From positions 124,001 through 188,000 of the forward strand of contig NZ_QHCS01000008.1 in NCBI RefSeq assembly GCF_003545875.1: a DNA stretch of 64,000 bases, given 5' to 3'. This DNA comes from Leptospira stimsonii (lineage in GTDB: Bacteria; Spirochaetota; Leptospiria; Leptospirales; Leptospiraceae). Within the stretch, counting starts at the first letter, position 1. Each line of letters begins with the position of its first letter. Of this stretch, positions 56,333 to 64,000 are shown piece by piece. The notes beneath the pieces are model-generated. The model was not told the origin of the DNA and searched no databases. It saw only the letters and a program-made list of their open reading frames with translations. The position numbers and the translations under genes are program-made.

Positions 56333-56820
<488 letters not shown>

Positions 56821-56836
56821 GCCGTATGCAACTCTT

Positions 56837-57592
56837 CTAAACTTGATCCGGGTTTCTAAGCATTATTTTAGGCTTAGGATCTAGCCTGCGAAAACAAAGA
56901 TTAATTTTTTCCATAACTTTTTCTGGATTTATATCTATAATCACTACTTCAGAGAGAGTCGTTACACTGGTAAATCCATCTTCTATTACAAGACCTACCT
57001 CTGAATCTAGAGCATTGAGGCTTAATCCATAGACGATTAATCTTTCTGTTTTAGGAACAACAATATTCATGACACTACCATACATCTTAGCCAGAAAACT
57101 ATTCAAAGGTCTAAAGTATTCTTCGATACTCTCTGATGGGAGAAACAGAGACTGTGGATTTTCGACTGTACCATGCAAATGATAAATATTCTTAAAACGT
57201 TTTTCTAACAACAAATCCCAATTTGTAGTAATGAAATTTGTATTTTCATCAACATATTCTCTTTCAATGCAATCAATATATGATCTAAGTTTAATTTCTT
57301 TATTTTCGGTACTTATTCTCAGTTCTTCGCAGATGTCAGTTTTAATGGTTTCATAGAACGTAAGAATTCGAAAATATGCTTCAACAGCCCGCTCACTCAA
57401 CTCTTTCTTTAGTGGATGTGATGCTTGATAATGTAGCCATCGAAGCCTATTAATCAAATCAGCGAAGATATAGTTTGGGTCATTTTCAGGAAACTGACCA
57501 TAATGCTTTTTTAGAACTCGTTTGACTGGTTCCCATGAATTTTCTTCACTTCCTGTCCCAGTAATTACTGTTGTACACAATTTTTCTTGCAT
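56837..57592 (-). CDS. SIR2-like domain protein
   Basis: The 251-residue protein shows the SIR2_2-type layout: TNFITTNWDLLLEKRFKNIYHLHGTVENPQSLFLPS near residues 117-150 (the TTNWD and HLHG motifs of NAD-binding sirtuin-like domains), and RLIVYGLSLNALDSEV near 187. The N-terminal glycine loop is atypical (VITGTGSEENSW). SIR2-like proteins in bacterial defence consume NAD+ during phage infection, so an abortive-infection role is likely but not shown. The only gene of its cassette. Confidence 0.75.
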   Translation of the reverse strand: MQEKLCTTVITGTGSEENSWEPVKRVLKKHYGQFPENDPNYIFADLINRLRWLHYQASHPLKKELSERAVEAYFRILTFYETIKTDICEELRISTENKEIKLRSYIDCIEREYVDENTNFITTNWDLLLEKRFKNIYHLHGTVENPQSLFLPSESIEEYFRPLNSFLAKMYGSVMNIVVPKTERLIVYGLSLNALDSEVGLVIEDGFTSVTTLSEVVIIDINPEKVMEKINLCFRRLDPKPKIMLRNPDQV

Positions 57593-57597
57593 ATGGC

Positions 57598-57783
57598 GTA
57601 TAACGACGCAGGTTTCTCGACGTTGCGGCTCCGAGCGCCTGTGCGCGAAGGAGTTGGTGCGAGGCTTGAGCGAACCTTAGTGAGCTTCTCGCAAGCCGAT
57701 GCAACAAAGCAATGTGGCGAAGCCCGGAGTGAGACCGAACGGGAACCGTGAGTGGCGAACGCAGCGAGAAACCGCAGTTAGTC
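57598..57783 (-). repeat. attC-like site 30
   Basis: Boxes GTATAAC and the rare GTTAGTC, 186 bp. It ends the cassette at 57778-58422; far box GACTAAC (58442) matches. Confidence 0.85.
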
Positions 57784-58422
57784 GCTGTTTGCATTTAACT
57801 TAAAATCGTTTTTCCAATTAATTATATCCGATCGATTTGTAATCTTTTTAATAGCATCGATCGCATCATTCGAATTTGTAAAATTTGAATATACTGACCC
57901 ACTCTTGTAACCATTGTTCATATCCCAGCGAATGTAAAACTCATATTTCCCTTTGAACCAAAAGCGAACATACGAATTATAATAAAGATCATCGAAACTT
58001 CTACGATCGTTGATTCCGCTTAAAAATGAAAATTCAGACGAAGTCAAATTTACTTGGCAATCTGGGTTCTCTGCTATAGTAAATTTCTGACGAGGATCAG
58101 CGATTTTTAGTTCCTCAGATATATTTATTTCTGAAATCTCTTTAGAATTCAGTATTCCAATCCAGTAATCGTAATCGTCTTTTCTAATAAAATTGGAATC
58201 ATCATTTTTGCAATATTCTGTAGCAAGTTCATTCATTTTGAGAGTGCTTATTTGTAAAGTTTTGAAGGCTTCTTCAAGCACCACATCATTTAGATTAATT
58301 AAATTTAACGGATAAGTCTCAGCGATTGGCCTTGCCCATTCAACAGCTTCAATTCTTTTTATTGAACCGCTTGATACGGAAACTAGTTTCTTTAGTATTT
58401 CCTCTTTAGTTACTTTTAACAT
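57778..58422 (-). CDS. Unknown 214-residue cassette protein
   Basis: I do not recognise this soluble protein. The N-terminal half is helical (LKVTKEEILKKLVSVSSGSI, SIKRIEAVEWARPIAETYPL), reading like a small immunity-type protein, and the C-terminal half is beta-rich and aromatic (SYVRFWFKGKYEFYIRWDMNNGYKSGSVYSNF). Its stop codon lies at the attC box. An immunity or sensor role is speculation. Single-gene cassette. Confidence 0.45.
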   Translation of the reverse strand: MLKVTKEEILKKLVSVSSGSIKRIEAVEWARPIAETYPLNLINLNDVVLEEAFKTLQISTLKMNELATEYCKNDDSNFIRKDDYDYWIGILNSKEISEINISEELKIADPRQKFTIAENPDCQVNLTSSEFSFLSGINDRRSFDDLYYNSYVRFWFKGKYEFYIRWDMNNGYKSGSVYSNFTNSNDAIDAIKKITNRSDIINWKNDFKLNANSD

Positions 58423-58441
58423 GGAATTTTATGCAAATGGC

Positions 58442-58629
58442 GACTAACGACCGAAGCTTGAGGACGTCGCGTCCCCGAGCGCCTTTGCGCGAAAGGGTCG
58501 CGAACTTCTATTTCTGAAAATCTCTTCTATTACTATTTAACCAAGTTCGCGAAGCGATGTGTCGAAGACCGGAGTGAGTCCCGAACGGATTCCGTGAGTG
58601 GCGAACGAAGCGGCAAGCGTTAGTTAGCC
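58442..58629 (-). repeat. attC-like site 31 (type B)
   Basis: Boxes GACTAAC and GTTAGCC, 188 bp, type B body with one difference (GAGGACG for GACGACG). Confidence 0.85.
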
Positions 58630-58756
58630 GCTGTTCCCGCGAGCATCTTCAAGCGACTCCAATAAACCATTGCAACTGAATGAAACAAGAAACGCTCACC
58701 CCTTCTCGCGCTAAGCCAAACCCTTCCGGAAAAAGCGCAGCGGGAATGGCGGCTAA
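58448..58756 (-). mobile_element. ORF-less cassette, copy 6
   Basis: 309 bp: type B attC plus spacer 58630-58750. Confidence 0.85.
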
Positions 58757-58931
58757 CGACGCAGGTTTCTCGACGTTGCGGCTCCGAGCGCTTGTGCGCG
58801 AAGGAGTTGGCGCGAGACTTGAGTGAGCTTTAGCGAACGCCTCGCAAGTCGAAGCGACAAAGCAATGTGCCGAAGGCCAAGCGAGGGTTGCTTTAGCAAT
58901 CCCGAAGCGCAGCGATAAACCGAAGTTAGGC
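58751..58931 (-). repeat. attC-like site 32
   Basis: Boxes GGCTAAC and GTTAGGC, 181 bp. It ends the lipoprotein cassette at 58948-59769; far box GCCTAAC (59807) matches. Confidence 0.85.
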
Positions 58932-58947
58932 GAAGCGAATTAATTTA

Positions 58948-59769
58948 TTAATTGCTATCTTTGATGAAATTAACGAACTGTCCGTAAATCCAACCATTAA
59001 CCTCTTTGTATTCGGACATACATGAAGACCGATATTTTATGTAATACCAAACGTTTTCCCAATTTTCGATCTTATCAGTGACGACTGTTTTAGCTAAAAT
59101 CCAAAAATCACGACCTTCAGGTATTCGATCCTTTGCACGAAATTCTTCCTTTGCATGCTCTTCAGAAAGCATATCAATTGGACAATCAGATATATTAATT
59201 TCTGAATATGGTATTACTTTCCCTTTTAGCGATGGGCTTTTTCTGAAGTAAACATCTGTCGTAGTATTGCCTAATCTATAACCTGTAGATTCGACACTAA
59301 TACCATCTATTTTTATTTCATTACCAGCTGCAGCTGATCTTATATCAAAAAGATCGAATTTTTCTAATTTACCATCGAAATCTTTAAATTCACAGCTTAA
59401 ATACTTTTGAGGGTATAAATGGTCGGGTTTAAAGCTTGGTAGACATTCGATAGATTCAAGATCCACGCGAGTGTCATAATTCTCATCTTTTTTGAATTTA
59501 ACGAAAATTTTATCATTATTGATCAAATATGTTCCATTTAAAATGACAATGGGTTCCGATTCTAATACATATTTTGCATTGGATTCAGAAAATTTCAAAG
59601 ATGGTCCATTGTTAATAACATCCCAGGATCCTATTTTAAGTAAATCTTTCTTAATTAGATTAATCTCCTTGACCCAACGACCATGATTTATGGATTCCTG
59701 GAATTGTACATTTCCCCCTTTGCATGTAAGTATCAAAATGCACACAGACAATGTTAAAATTTTTTTCAT
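58948..59769 (-). CDS. Hypothetical lipoprotein with SH3-like end
   Basis: The product of about 273 residues has a signal peptide with a lipobox-like ILTC near residue 16 (MKKILTLSVCILILTCKGG). The C-terminal part (VYFRKSPSLKGKVIPYSE ... YKEVNGWIYGQFVNF) has the start-and-end pattern of a bacterial SH3 domain. ATG 59769 gives a standard signal peptide; a TTG at 59787 is less likely. Surface location inferred. Single-gene cassette. Confidence 0.65.
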   Translation of the reverse strand: MKKILTLSVCILILTCKGGNVQFQESINHGRWVKEINLIKKDLLKIGSWDVINNGPSLKFSESNAKYVLESEPIVILNGTYLINNDKIFVKFKKDENYDTRVDLESIECLPSFKPDHLYPQKYLSCEFKDFDGKLEKFDLFDIRSAAAGNEIKIDGISVESTGYRLGNTTTDVYFRKSPSLKGKVIPYSEINISDCPIDMLSEEHAKEEFRAKDRIPEGRDFWILAKTVVTDKIENWENVWYYIKYRSSCMSEYKEVNGWIYGQFVNFIKDSN

Positions 59770-59806
59770 AAATTTCTTCTTAAACAAAATATTGTAAATT
59801 CGTTTC

Positions 59807-59994
59807 GCCTAACGACCGAAGCTTGACGACGTCGCGTCCCCGAGCGCCTTTGCGCGAAAGGGTCGCGAACTTCTATTTCTGAAAATCTCTTCTTTTACTA
59901 TTTAGTCAAGTTCGCGAAGCGATGTGTCGAAGACCGGAGTGAGTGGCGAACGGATTCCGTGAGTGGCGAACGGAGCGGCAAGCGTTAGTTAGCC
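59807..59994 (-). repeat. attC-like site 33 (type B)
   Basis: Boxes GCCTAAC and GTTAGCC, 188 bp, type B body. Confidence 0.85.
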
Positions 59995-60121
59995 GCTGTT
60001 CCCGCGAGCATCTTGAAGCGACTCCAATAAACCATTGCAACTGAATGAAACAAGAAACGCTCACCCCTTCTCACACTAAGCAAAACCCTTCCGGAAAAAG
60101 CGCAGCGGGAATGGCGGCTAA
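59813..60121 (-). mobile_element. ORF-less cassette, copy 7
   Basis: 309 bp: type B attC plus spacer 59995-60115. Confidence 0.85.
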
Positions 60122-60302
60122 CGACGTAGGTTTCTCGACGTTTGCGTTCCCGGAGCGCTTGTGCGCGAAGGGATTTTAATTTGGCTTGAGCGACCTTAGT
60201 CGCGTCTCGCAAGCCGAATTAAAAAGCAAATGTGGCTTTAGCCCGCAGTGAGTCCGAACGGAAACCGTGAGTGACGAACGAAGCGAGAAAGCGCAGTTAT
60301 CT
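60116..60302 (-). repeat. attC-like site 34
   Basis: Boxes GGCTAAC and GTTATCT, 187 bp. It ends large cassette 2; the rare far box AGATAAC (63964) matches. Confidence 0.85.
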
Positions 60303-60323
60303 GCTGTGCCGTCGCCCCGAAAT

Positions 60324-60359
60324 CTAATCGGCGACGCCAAGGACGGCGGAGACGATTAG
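60324..60359. terminator. Conserved hairpin at the low end of large cassette 2
   Basis: CTAATCG (60324-60330) pairs with CGATTAG (60353-60359); same as at 36142-36177. Confidence 0.5.
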
Positions 60360-60369
60360 TAATAACAAT

Positions 60370-60792
60370 TTAATTTTTCTTTAAGTTCTTTCTAAGAGTT
60401 GAATATTGAGTAATCAAATCCTTAAAAGTATTTCTCTCTTGAGGAGAAAGATCTAAGAGATTTCTAATAATATCTTTAACACCTTCGGTATTTTTCATCT
60501 GATTAAATAATTGATCATCGTCTTTCACCTTGCGCCCTACTCCTTTCGTGTAAATGACGGGAGTTACAGGTTGTGTATCATCGACTAACCAATTTAAGTC
60601 AGCACCAAATTCAGAATTTATAAAATGTAGAAATGACGGAGCAAAGGATTCAATCCTACCAGTAATTTTACTGTTTAATCCGCCTGGAGTCAGATTCAGT
60701 TTTTGAGCTACTTGTCGCTGGCTAATTCCTGCCGCATCGAACACAGCCTTAATTTTCTCGCCAATATGTTTTACCGAATTTTCTGTCGCCAT
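60370..60792 (-). CDS. XRE-like HTH repressor
   Basis: The 140-residue protein has an N-terminal helix-turn-helix (AGISQRQVAQKLNLTPGGLNSKITGRIESFAPSFLHFINSEFGADLNWLV) and a helical C-terminus. It is homologous to the protein at 36188-36610 and sits at the same place in the second large cassette. It is divergent from the HTH gene at 60883. Confidence 0.8.
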   Translation of the reverse strand: MATENSVKHIGEKIKAVFDAAGISQRQVAQKLNLTPGGLNSKITGRIESFAPSFLHFINSEFGADLNWLVDDTQPVTPVIYTKGVGRKVKDDDQLFNQMKNTEGVKDIIRNLLDLSPQERNTFKDLITQYSTLRKNLKKN

Positions 60793-60799
60793 TAGATAT

Positions 60800-60856
60800 A
60801 ATCAATTAAAATACGTTTTGACAAATATATTCATCTTGTATACACTTGATTTTATG
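60800..60856. promoter_or_regulatory. Promoter and possible operator between divergent HTH genes
   Basis: TTGACA (60818-60823) and TACACT (60841-60846), 17 bp apart, could drive the plus-strand gene. Around them AATCAATT... and ...TTGATTTTAT form inverted half-sites. The ribosome binding site AGGAGG precedes the ATG at 60883. Confidence 0.5.
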
Positions 60857-60882
60857 CATTTATTCGCCATTTAGGAGGTTCT

Positions 60883-61206
60883 ATGCCAGACCAGTATCCG
60901 GAAAGCAGAAAAAGAGCCTTCTGGTGGCCCTTTCACGCTCAAAAAGCCTCCTTTGAGCAAACAAAATCTAATAGTAACGGGGAAATCTCAGAAGAAGAAC
61001 GGAAATCTTTCTTCGATCGACTTAGAACAGCGAGAATAGAAGTAAATCTAACTCAAGCTCAAGTTTCTGAGAGATTAGGAAAGTATCAAAGTTATATGTC
61101 AAAGATTGAATCTGGTAAGAAGAGATTGTTTATCGAAGATTTCATCCGACTATGCGAATTTTATAATAAACCTCCTGAATATTTCTATTCCGTATTTTCT
61201 AAGTGA
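60883..61206 (+). CDS. XRE/Cro-type HTH regulator
   Basis: The 107-residue protein shares ESRKRAFWWPFHAQ and the C-terminal HTH (LRTARIEVNLTQAQVSERLGKYQSYMSKIESGKKRLFIEDFIRLCEFYN) with the protein at 36679. The two are nearly identical over the HTH, while the cargo genes of their cassettes are unrelated. Strong ribosome binding site AGGAGG. Confidence 0.85.
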   Translation: MPDQYPESRKRAFWWPFHAQKASFEQTKSNSNGEISEEERKSFFDRLRTARIEVNLTQAQVSERLGKYQSYMSKIESGKKRLFIEDFIRLCEFYNKPPEYFYSVFSK

Positions 61207-61229
61207 TGATTTTATGAAATCGAAGAATT

Positions 61230-61314
61230 TTGCCCGAGTAAAATCTGCGAAGCAGTTTTAACGAGGGCAAGAAGGGAACGATTGGCTTTGGTGCCCGATC
61301 GCGAAGCGTTCGGG
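61230..61314 (+). terminator. Paired hairpins after the plus-strand regulator
   Basis: TTGCCC (61230-61235) pairs with GGGCAA (61265-61270) around CTGCGAAGCAG, followed by a second hairpin CCGATC...GTTCGG at 61295-61313. Equivalent to 37045-37135 with a compensating change in the outer stem. Confidence 0.6.
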
Positions 61315-61366
61315 TGAAGCGGTTACTGCTCTTCAAAAAATGCGAAAACAGCCACAGACGGAAAGA

Positions 61367-61882
61367 TTAAATATACATCAATTCAGATGTGTCTTGCATT
61401 GAAGGGTTATTGAACGATCTTTTAAACGAATTAAGATTAAGTATAGATCTATTCCAATTAACAGTTTCACTCAATAGATTCCACATTTTTTTACGACTTT
61501 GAAGAGAGAATGGAGTTATTTTTTTCGGATGATGATAAACATTCAAATTTCCAAATTCATCAATAGTTAATAGTCCAACATTATATTTTTGGAATTCATC
61601 TATCAATCTGTTTATATCGCCTAAACCCGCATCATCTAGAACAACATATGAAAGCGACGCAAAACTGTAGTATCGAAATGCTTGTGTTAAAGCTTGCGAC
61701 CAATTTTTTAGCTTTAGTTCAAATGCCACGATATCAAATGAAGTATGGTTCTCAAATCCGATAACTACATCAGGTTTCCCATGAAATCCACGAACCTCGG
61801 TTTGAATCTTTATGCACTGCAATCTTTTAGAGATTTCAGAGACAAAAACTTTTTTTAGATCCTCTTCTTTGGAAAAATTCAT
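61367..61882 (-). CDS. PD-(D/E)XK-like nuclease, third gene of the kinase operon
   Basis: This protein of about 171 residues has GFHGKPDVVIGFENHTSFDIVAFELKLKNWSQALTQAFRYYSFASLSYVVLDDAG: the Asp in KPDVV and E-x-K in FELKLK are the PD-(D/E)XK signature, and the Q-A-xx-Y helix after it is typical of such nucleases. The C-terminus is helical. ATG 61882 overlaps the TGA of the preceding gene (ATGA) and has GAGGG upstream, so translation is coupled. A DNA or RNA cutting effector is inferred. Confidence 0.7.
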   Translation of the reverse strand: MNFSKEEDLKKVFVSEISKRLQCIKIQTEVRGFHGKPDVVIGFENHTSFDIVAFELKLKNWSQALTQAFRYYSFASLSYVVLDDAGLGDINRLIDEFQKYNVGLLTIDEFGNLNVYHHPKKITPFSLQSRKKMWNLLSETVNWNRSILNLNSFKRSFNNPSMQDTSELMYI

Positions 61883-63060
61883 ACATCCCTCAAAAATTTT
61901 TCGTACATTGGAATTACATTCAGCCAAGAATTCAGGTGGGACCCATCACTATTGTCATCAAGTCGGACCCCGCTATCTGCAATATCGTTAAATAGCGCAA
62001 TAGAATCTAGCAATTTTTGCTTCACAAAACCAATTCTATCAGAAATATTCATTGGCAAAGAAGCTATTTGTGCTGAATAACTGCAAAAATAGTGTAAATA
62101 TGGCTCTTTCTTCTGGAAATGCCAATTATAGTCAGGCACAAACATTTCTGGCTTATAAGGTGAATCATCAAATAGGGAAGAATATTCTCCATACAGATTT
62201 TTTAACGCTGCTAAGTAGTTATAGTCTATCCATTGATTCAACCTAGAAGAATAGATCCTTGGATTTGGACCATGGATTTTGGAATTTTCGACAGTGGTAA
62301 ATCGCTTAATATCAAAAGACCTAAGATTTTCATAAATACCGACTGTCACTACATCAACTTCAGCCAATGAATAAAGCAAGCCCTCATTGTTACAATAACC
62401 GATTATTACTTCATAGTCATTTAATTTAAGATATTTAATAAATCTAAGAGCATTAAATAGGAAATCAATATCCTTGATTTGCTTTGAAGTCGAATTATTC
62501 TCAAAAATTAAATAAAATCCATTTATTCCTCGTAAAGACGTTGCCCAAGTCAATACCTCATCAAAGCGTTCAGGAGTTTTTAATTGATAATCCTTCACAA
62601 TTAAAGTGCAAATAACTTTCTTATCGGGATCAGTTGAAGCTGTGCTTTTTAAAAAATTATCAAATATTTCTTTCTTGAATGAATGCAAATAATTTGGAGG
62701 CCAGACCTCATAATATCTTGCTGGAATAGTAAAGTATTTAACTCCTATTTCATTCTGATAATTGATACATTTAAGAGCAGATTCTTTTGATATAGTTTGA
62801 AATTCTTGAGTATCCGCTCCTGCACTTATAACTGCAGGAAAATAATCATATGATGCTAGATTGGCCTTGGCATCACCGATTAGATAATATTGTGGATCTA
62901 AAATACTAAGCGTTCTAATAGAATCCGAAAATATATTAAGAAGTTTTGACTTTTCAATATTTACAGGCGAGAGAACAAATCCTTCCCCTACTGAGTCATT
63001 CGAGAAACTATCAATATTCCATTGATATCTAAAGCCCAACTGATGAAAAATTCTAGGCAT
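61879..63060 (-). CDS. Unknown protein, possibly TIM-barrel-like, in the kinase operon
   Basis: This protein of about 393 residues is not one I recognise. Alternating strands and helices (VISAGADTQEFQTISKESAL, YFTIPARYYEVWPP, KVICTLIVKDYQLKTPERFDEVLTWATSLRGINGFYLIFEN, YEVIIGYCNNEGLLYSLAEVDVVTVGIYENLRSFDIKRF) read like a TIM barrel and recall tRNA-guanine transglycosylase-like proteins, but this is weak. The ATG at 63060 follows GAGG and overlaps the kinase stop by 8 bp. It sits between a kinase and a nuclease, and could be the kinase substrate or the sensor. Confidence 0.55.
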   Translation of the reverse strand: MPRIFHQLGFRYQWNIDSFSNDSVGEGFVLSPVNIEKSKLLNIFSDSIRTLSILDPQYYLIGDAKANLASYDYFPAVISAGADTQEFQTISKESALKCINYQNEIGVKYFTIPARYYEVWPPNYLHSFKKEIFDNFLKSTASTDPDKKVICTLIVKDYQLKTPERFDEVLTWATSLRGINGFYLIFENNSTSKQIKDIDFLFNALRFIKYLKLNDYEVIIGYCNNEGLLYSLAEVDVVTVGIYENLRSFDIKRFTTVENSKIHGPNPRIYSSRLNQWIDYNYLAALKNLYGEYSSLFDDSPYKPEMFVPDYNWHFQKKEPYLHYFCSYSAQIASLPMNISDRIGFVKQKLLDSIALFNDIADSGVRLDDNSDGSHLNSWLNVIPMYEKFLRDV

Positions 63061-63904
63061 ATTGTAAATCCTCAATTATTTTATCCGAGTTATTATATCT
63101 TTTATATTGTTCAACTGATAAGCTTTTCTTAAAATATTTAATCATTGGGTGATTTTTTAATTCATTCGATATATAGTAGTTCCCATTTAAAATATTCTCC
63201 GTTATAGACATTCCGCCCGCTTTACCTGGGTCAAAAGGATGAACACCGTAATATAATTCTAACATTACAATAGCCAGAGAAAACATATCACTCCTTGGGC
63301 CGATTTGACCTTGATGATTTAGTAATTGTTCAGGTGAAGAATATTGGTATGAACCTGGACCTTGAAAGGTTCCCAAGGCAGTTAATGATTCGCTATTATT
63401 AAATTTTGCAATTCCTAGATCGATAAGTACAAATAATCCATCATCGGTTATCAGAATATTTTCCGGCTTAACGTCACGATGAACAATGCCCTGCTCCCAA
63501 ATGGTTTTCAGGGGATTGAGTAAACCTAATAAAACTTTTCTAACATCTTCTATGCTCGACGGACCGCTTATCTTTTTGCGAAGTGTTGTTTTAGAAATAA
63601 ATTCTTCGACTATTAGAAATTGATTTTTCATGAAATCAATTTTGAAATCATAGACTCTTGGAAAATATCCGCTATGATCATTCTTAAGAAATTCAACTTC
63701 GCGTCTAATTCTTTCAAGAGAATGCATTGAATCAAATGCACCAATTTTAATTACAACTTCTGGCTTTTCTGAATTTTTGGCTAAATATACTGTTTTTTGA
63801 CCGCCTCTTCCCAATTCTTCAAGCAATGTAAAATCCTTTAAATAATCATCCACCAATGAGCAACCTCTTTTATATAAATTACTAAGCGATGAAATACCCT
63901 GCAC
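63053..63904 (-). CDS. Hanks-type Ser/Thr protein kinase
   Basis: The 283-residue protein has the kinase core: glycine loop LGRGGQKTVYLA near residue 31, the ATP-binding Lys in EVVIKIG, catalytic loop HRDVKPENIL near 142, DLGIAKF (DLG instead of DFG) and SPEQL in place of APE. No membrane or sensor domain follows, so it should be a cytosolic kinase. It is the first gene of a tightly coupled operon with an unknown protein and a nuclease. Kinases paired with effectors are known in phage defence; the trigger here is unknown. Confidence 0.85.
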   Translation of the reverse strand: MQGISSLSNLYKRGCSLVDDYLKDFTLLEELGRGGQKTVYLAKNSEKPEVVIKIGAFDSMHSLERIRREVEFLKNDHSGYFPRVYDFKIDFMKNQFLIVEEFISKTTLRKKISGPSSIEDVRKVLLGLLNPLKTIWEQGIVHRDVKPENILITDDGLFVLIDLGIAKFNNSESLTALGTFQGPGSYQYSSPEQLLNHQGQIGPRSDMFSLAIVMLELYYGVHPFDPGKAGGMSITENILNGNYYISNELKNHPMIKYFKKSLSVEQYKRYNNSDKIIEDLQYA

Positions 63905-63918
63905 TTAACAGATTAAAA

Positions 63919-63938
63919 GCCAGCCAAGGACGGCTGGC
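63919..63938. repeat. Conserved end hairpin of large cassette 2
   Basis: GCCAGCC (63919-63925) pairs with GGCTGGC (63932-63938) around AAGGAC; partner of 41356-41375 with a compensating change. Confidence 0.6.
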
Positions 63939-63963
63939 GTCTTAATGAGGGGCGCGGCATGGC

Positions 63964-64000
63964 AGATAACGACAAGTGATTGTCGACGTTCGCGGTTCTG
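63964..64000 (-). repeat. attC-like site 35, cut by the window end
   Basis: AGATAAC box followed by GACAAGTGATTGTCGACG, as in type C (site 26). The rest lies outside the window, so the array continues. Confidence 0.7.

Larger units (their letters stand above)
60122..63969 (-). mobile_element. Large cassette 2: divergent regulators plus kinase-nuclease operon
   Basis: A unit of about 3.8 kb between exchange points with matching rare boxes GTTATCT and AGATAAC. It shares its ends, hairpins and regulator pair with large cassette 1 but carries a three-gene minus-strand operon (kinase, unknown protein, nuclease-like protein) instead of R-M and OLD genes. Confidence 0.8.

Overview
The window looks like a chromosomal segment of a spirochaete of the genus Leptospira, probably from the pathogenic clade. 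This rests on recognisable gene content and style: lipoproteins with loose spirochaetal lipoboxes, many TTG starts, 7TM-DISM/GGDEF and HAMP/class III cyclase signalling proteins, ArsR plus SRPBCC pairs, and ChpIK/VapBC-type toxin-antitoxin genes. No rRNA or tRNA is visible, so the species cannot be fixed from this sequence.

Region 1 (about 1-26,500) is ordinary backbone. It holds an LEA-type lipoprotein, a TPR lipoprotein, a polysaccharide deacetylase, a methyltransferase coupled to a ChrA-type chromate transporter, a large adenylate/guanylate cyclase, a 7TM-DISM diguanylate cyclase, an acyl-CoA synthetase, a DoxX protein, an EamA-like protein, a FAD-dependent dehydrogenase, an MFS transporter, two separate ArsR-SRPBCC operons with dyad operators over their promoters or start codon, and several small stress or unknown proteins. 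A decayed IS66 transposase C-terminus (about 26,586-26,866) marks the edge.

Region 2 (about 27,300 to the window end at 64,000) is a large gene-cassette array. By my count 35 copies of a GC-rich, 150-188 bp imperfect palindrome separate AT-rich cassettes, each carrying one gene or one short operon, nearly all on the minus strand. Each palindrome starts RYYYAAC and ends GTTRRRY like an integron attC site. The two 7-bp boxes at the ends of one cassette match each other exactly in 24 of 34 cassettes, including rare variants. A 309-bp ORF-less cassette present seven times maps the exchange point to RYYYAA^C, which is G^TTRRRY on the minus strand, the integron-integrase cleavage point. No integrase lies in the window; if the array is an integron, its attI end should be beyond position 64,000. 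The sites are unusual in being about 180 bp long and in extending their base stem 10-20 bp into each cassette through a cassette-specific inverted repeat.

Cargo: 12 type II toxin-antitoxin modules (MazEF/ChpIK, VapBC/PIN, BrnTA, DinJ-YafQ, HigBA types) and many genes of defence character (HsdR-N-like nuclease, BsuBI/PstI-type R-M with a C5 methylase, a broken OLD-type ATPase-TOPRIM nuclease, a GmrSD/DUF262 protein, a SIR2-like protein, DUF1828/1829, DUF2971), plus membrane proteins, lipoproteins and unknowns. Two large cassettes (35,944-41,408 and 60,122-63,969) share the same ends, the same covarying hairpins and the same divergent pair of HTH regulators but carry different cargo: R-M plus OLD in one, and in the other a translationally coupled Ser/Thr kinase, an unknown (possibly TIM-barrel-like) protein and a PD-(D/E)XK-like nuclease. 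That framework with exchangeable cargo, and the kinase-nuclease operon, are the best candidates for an undescribed system.
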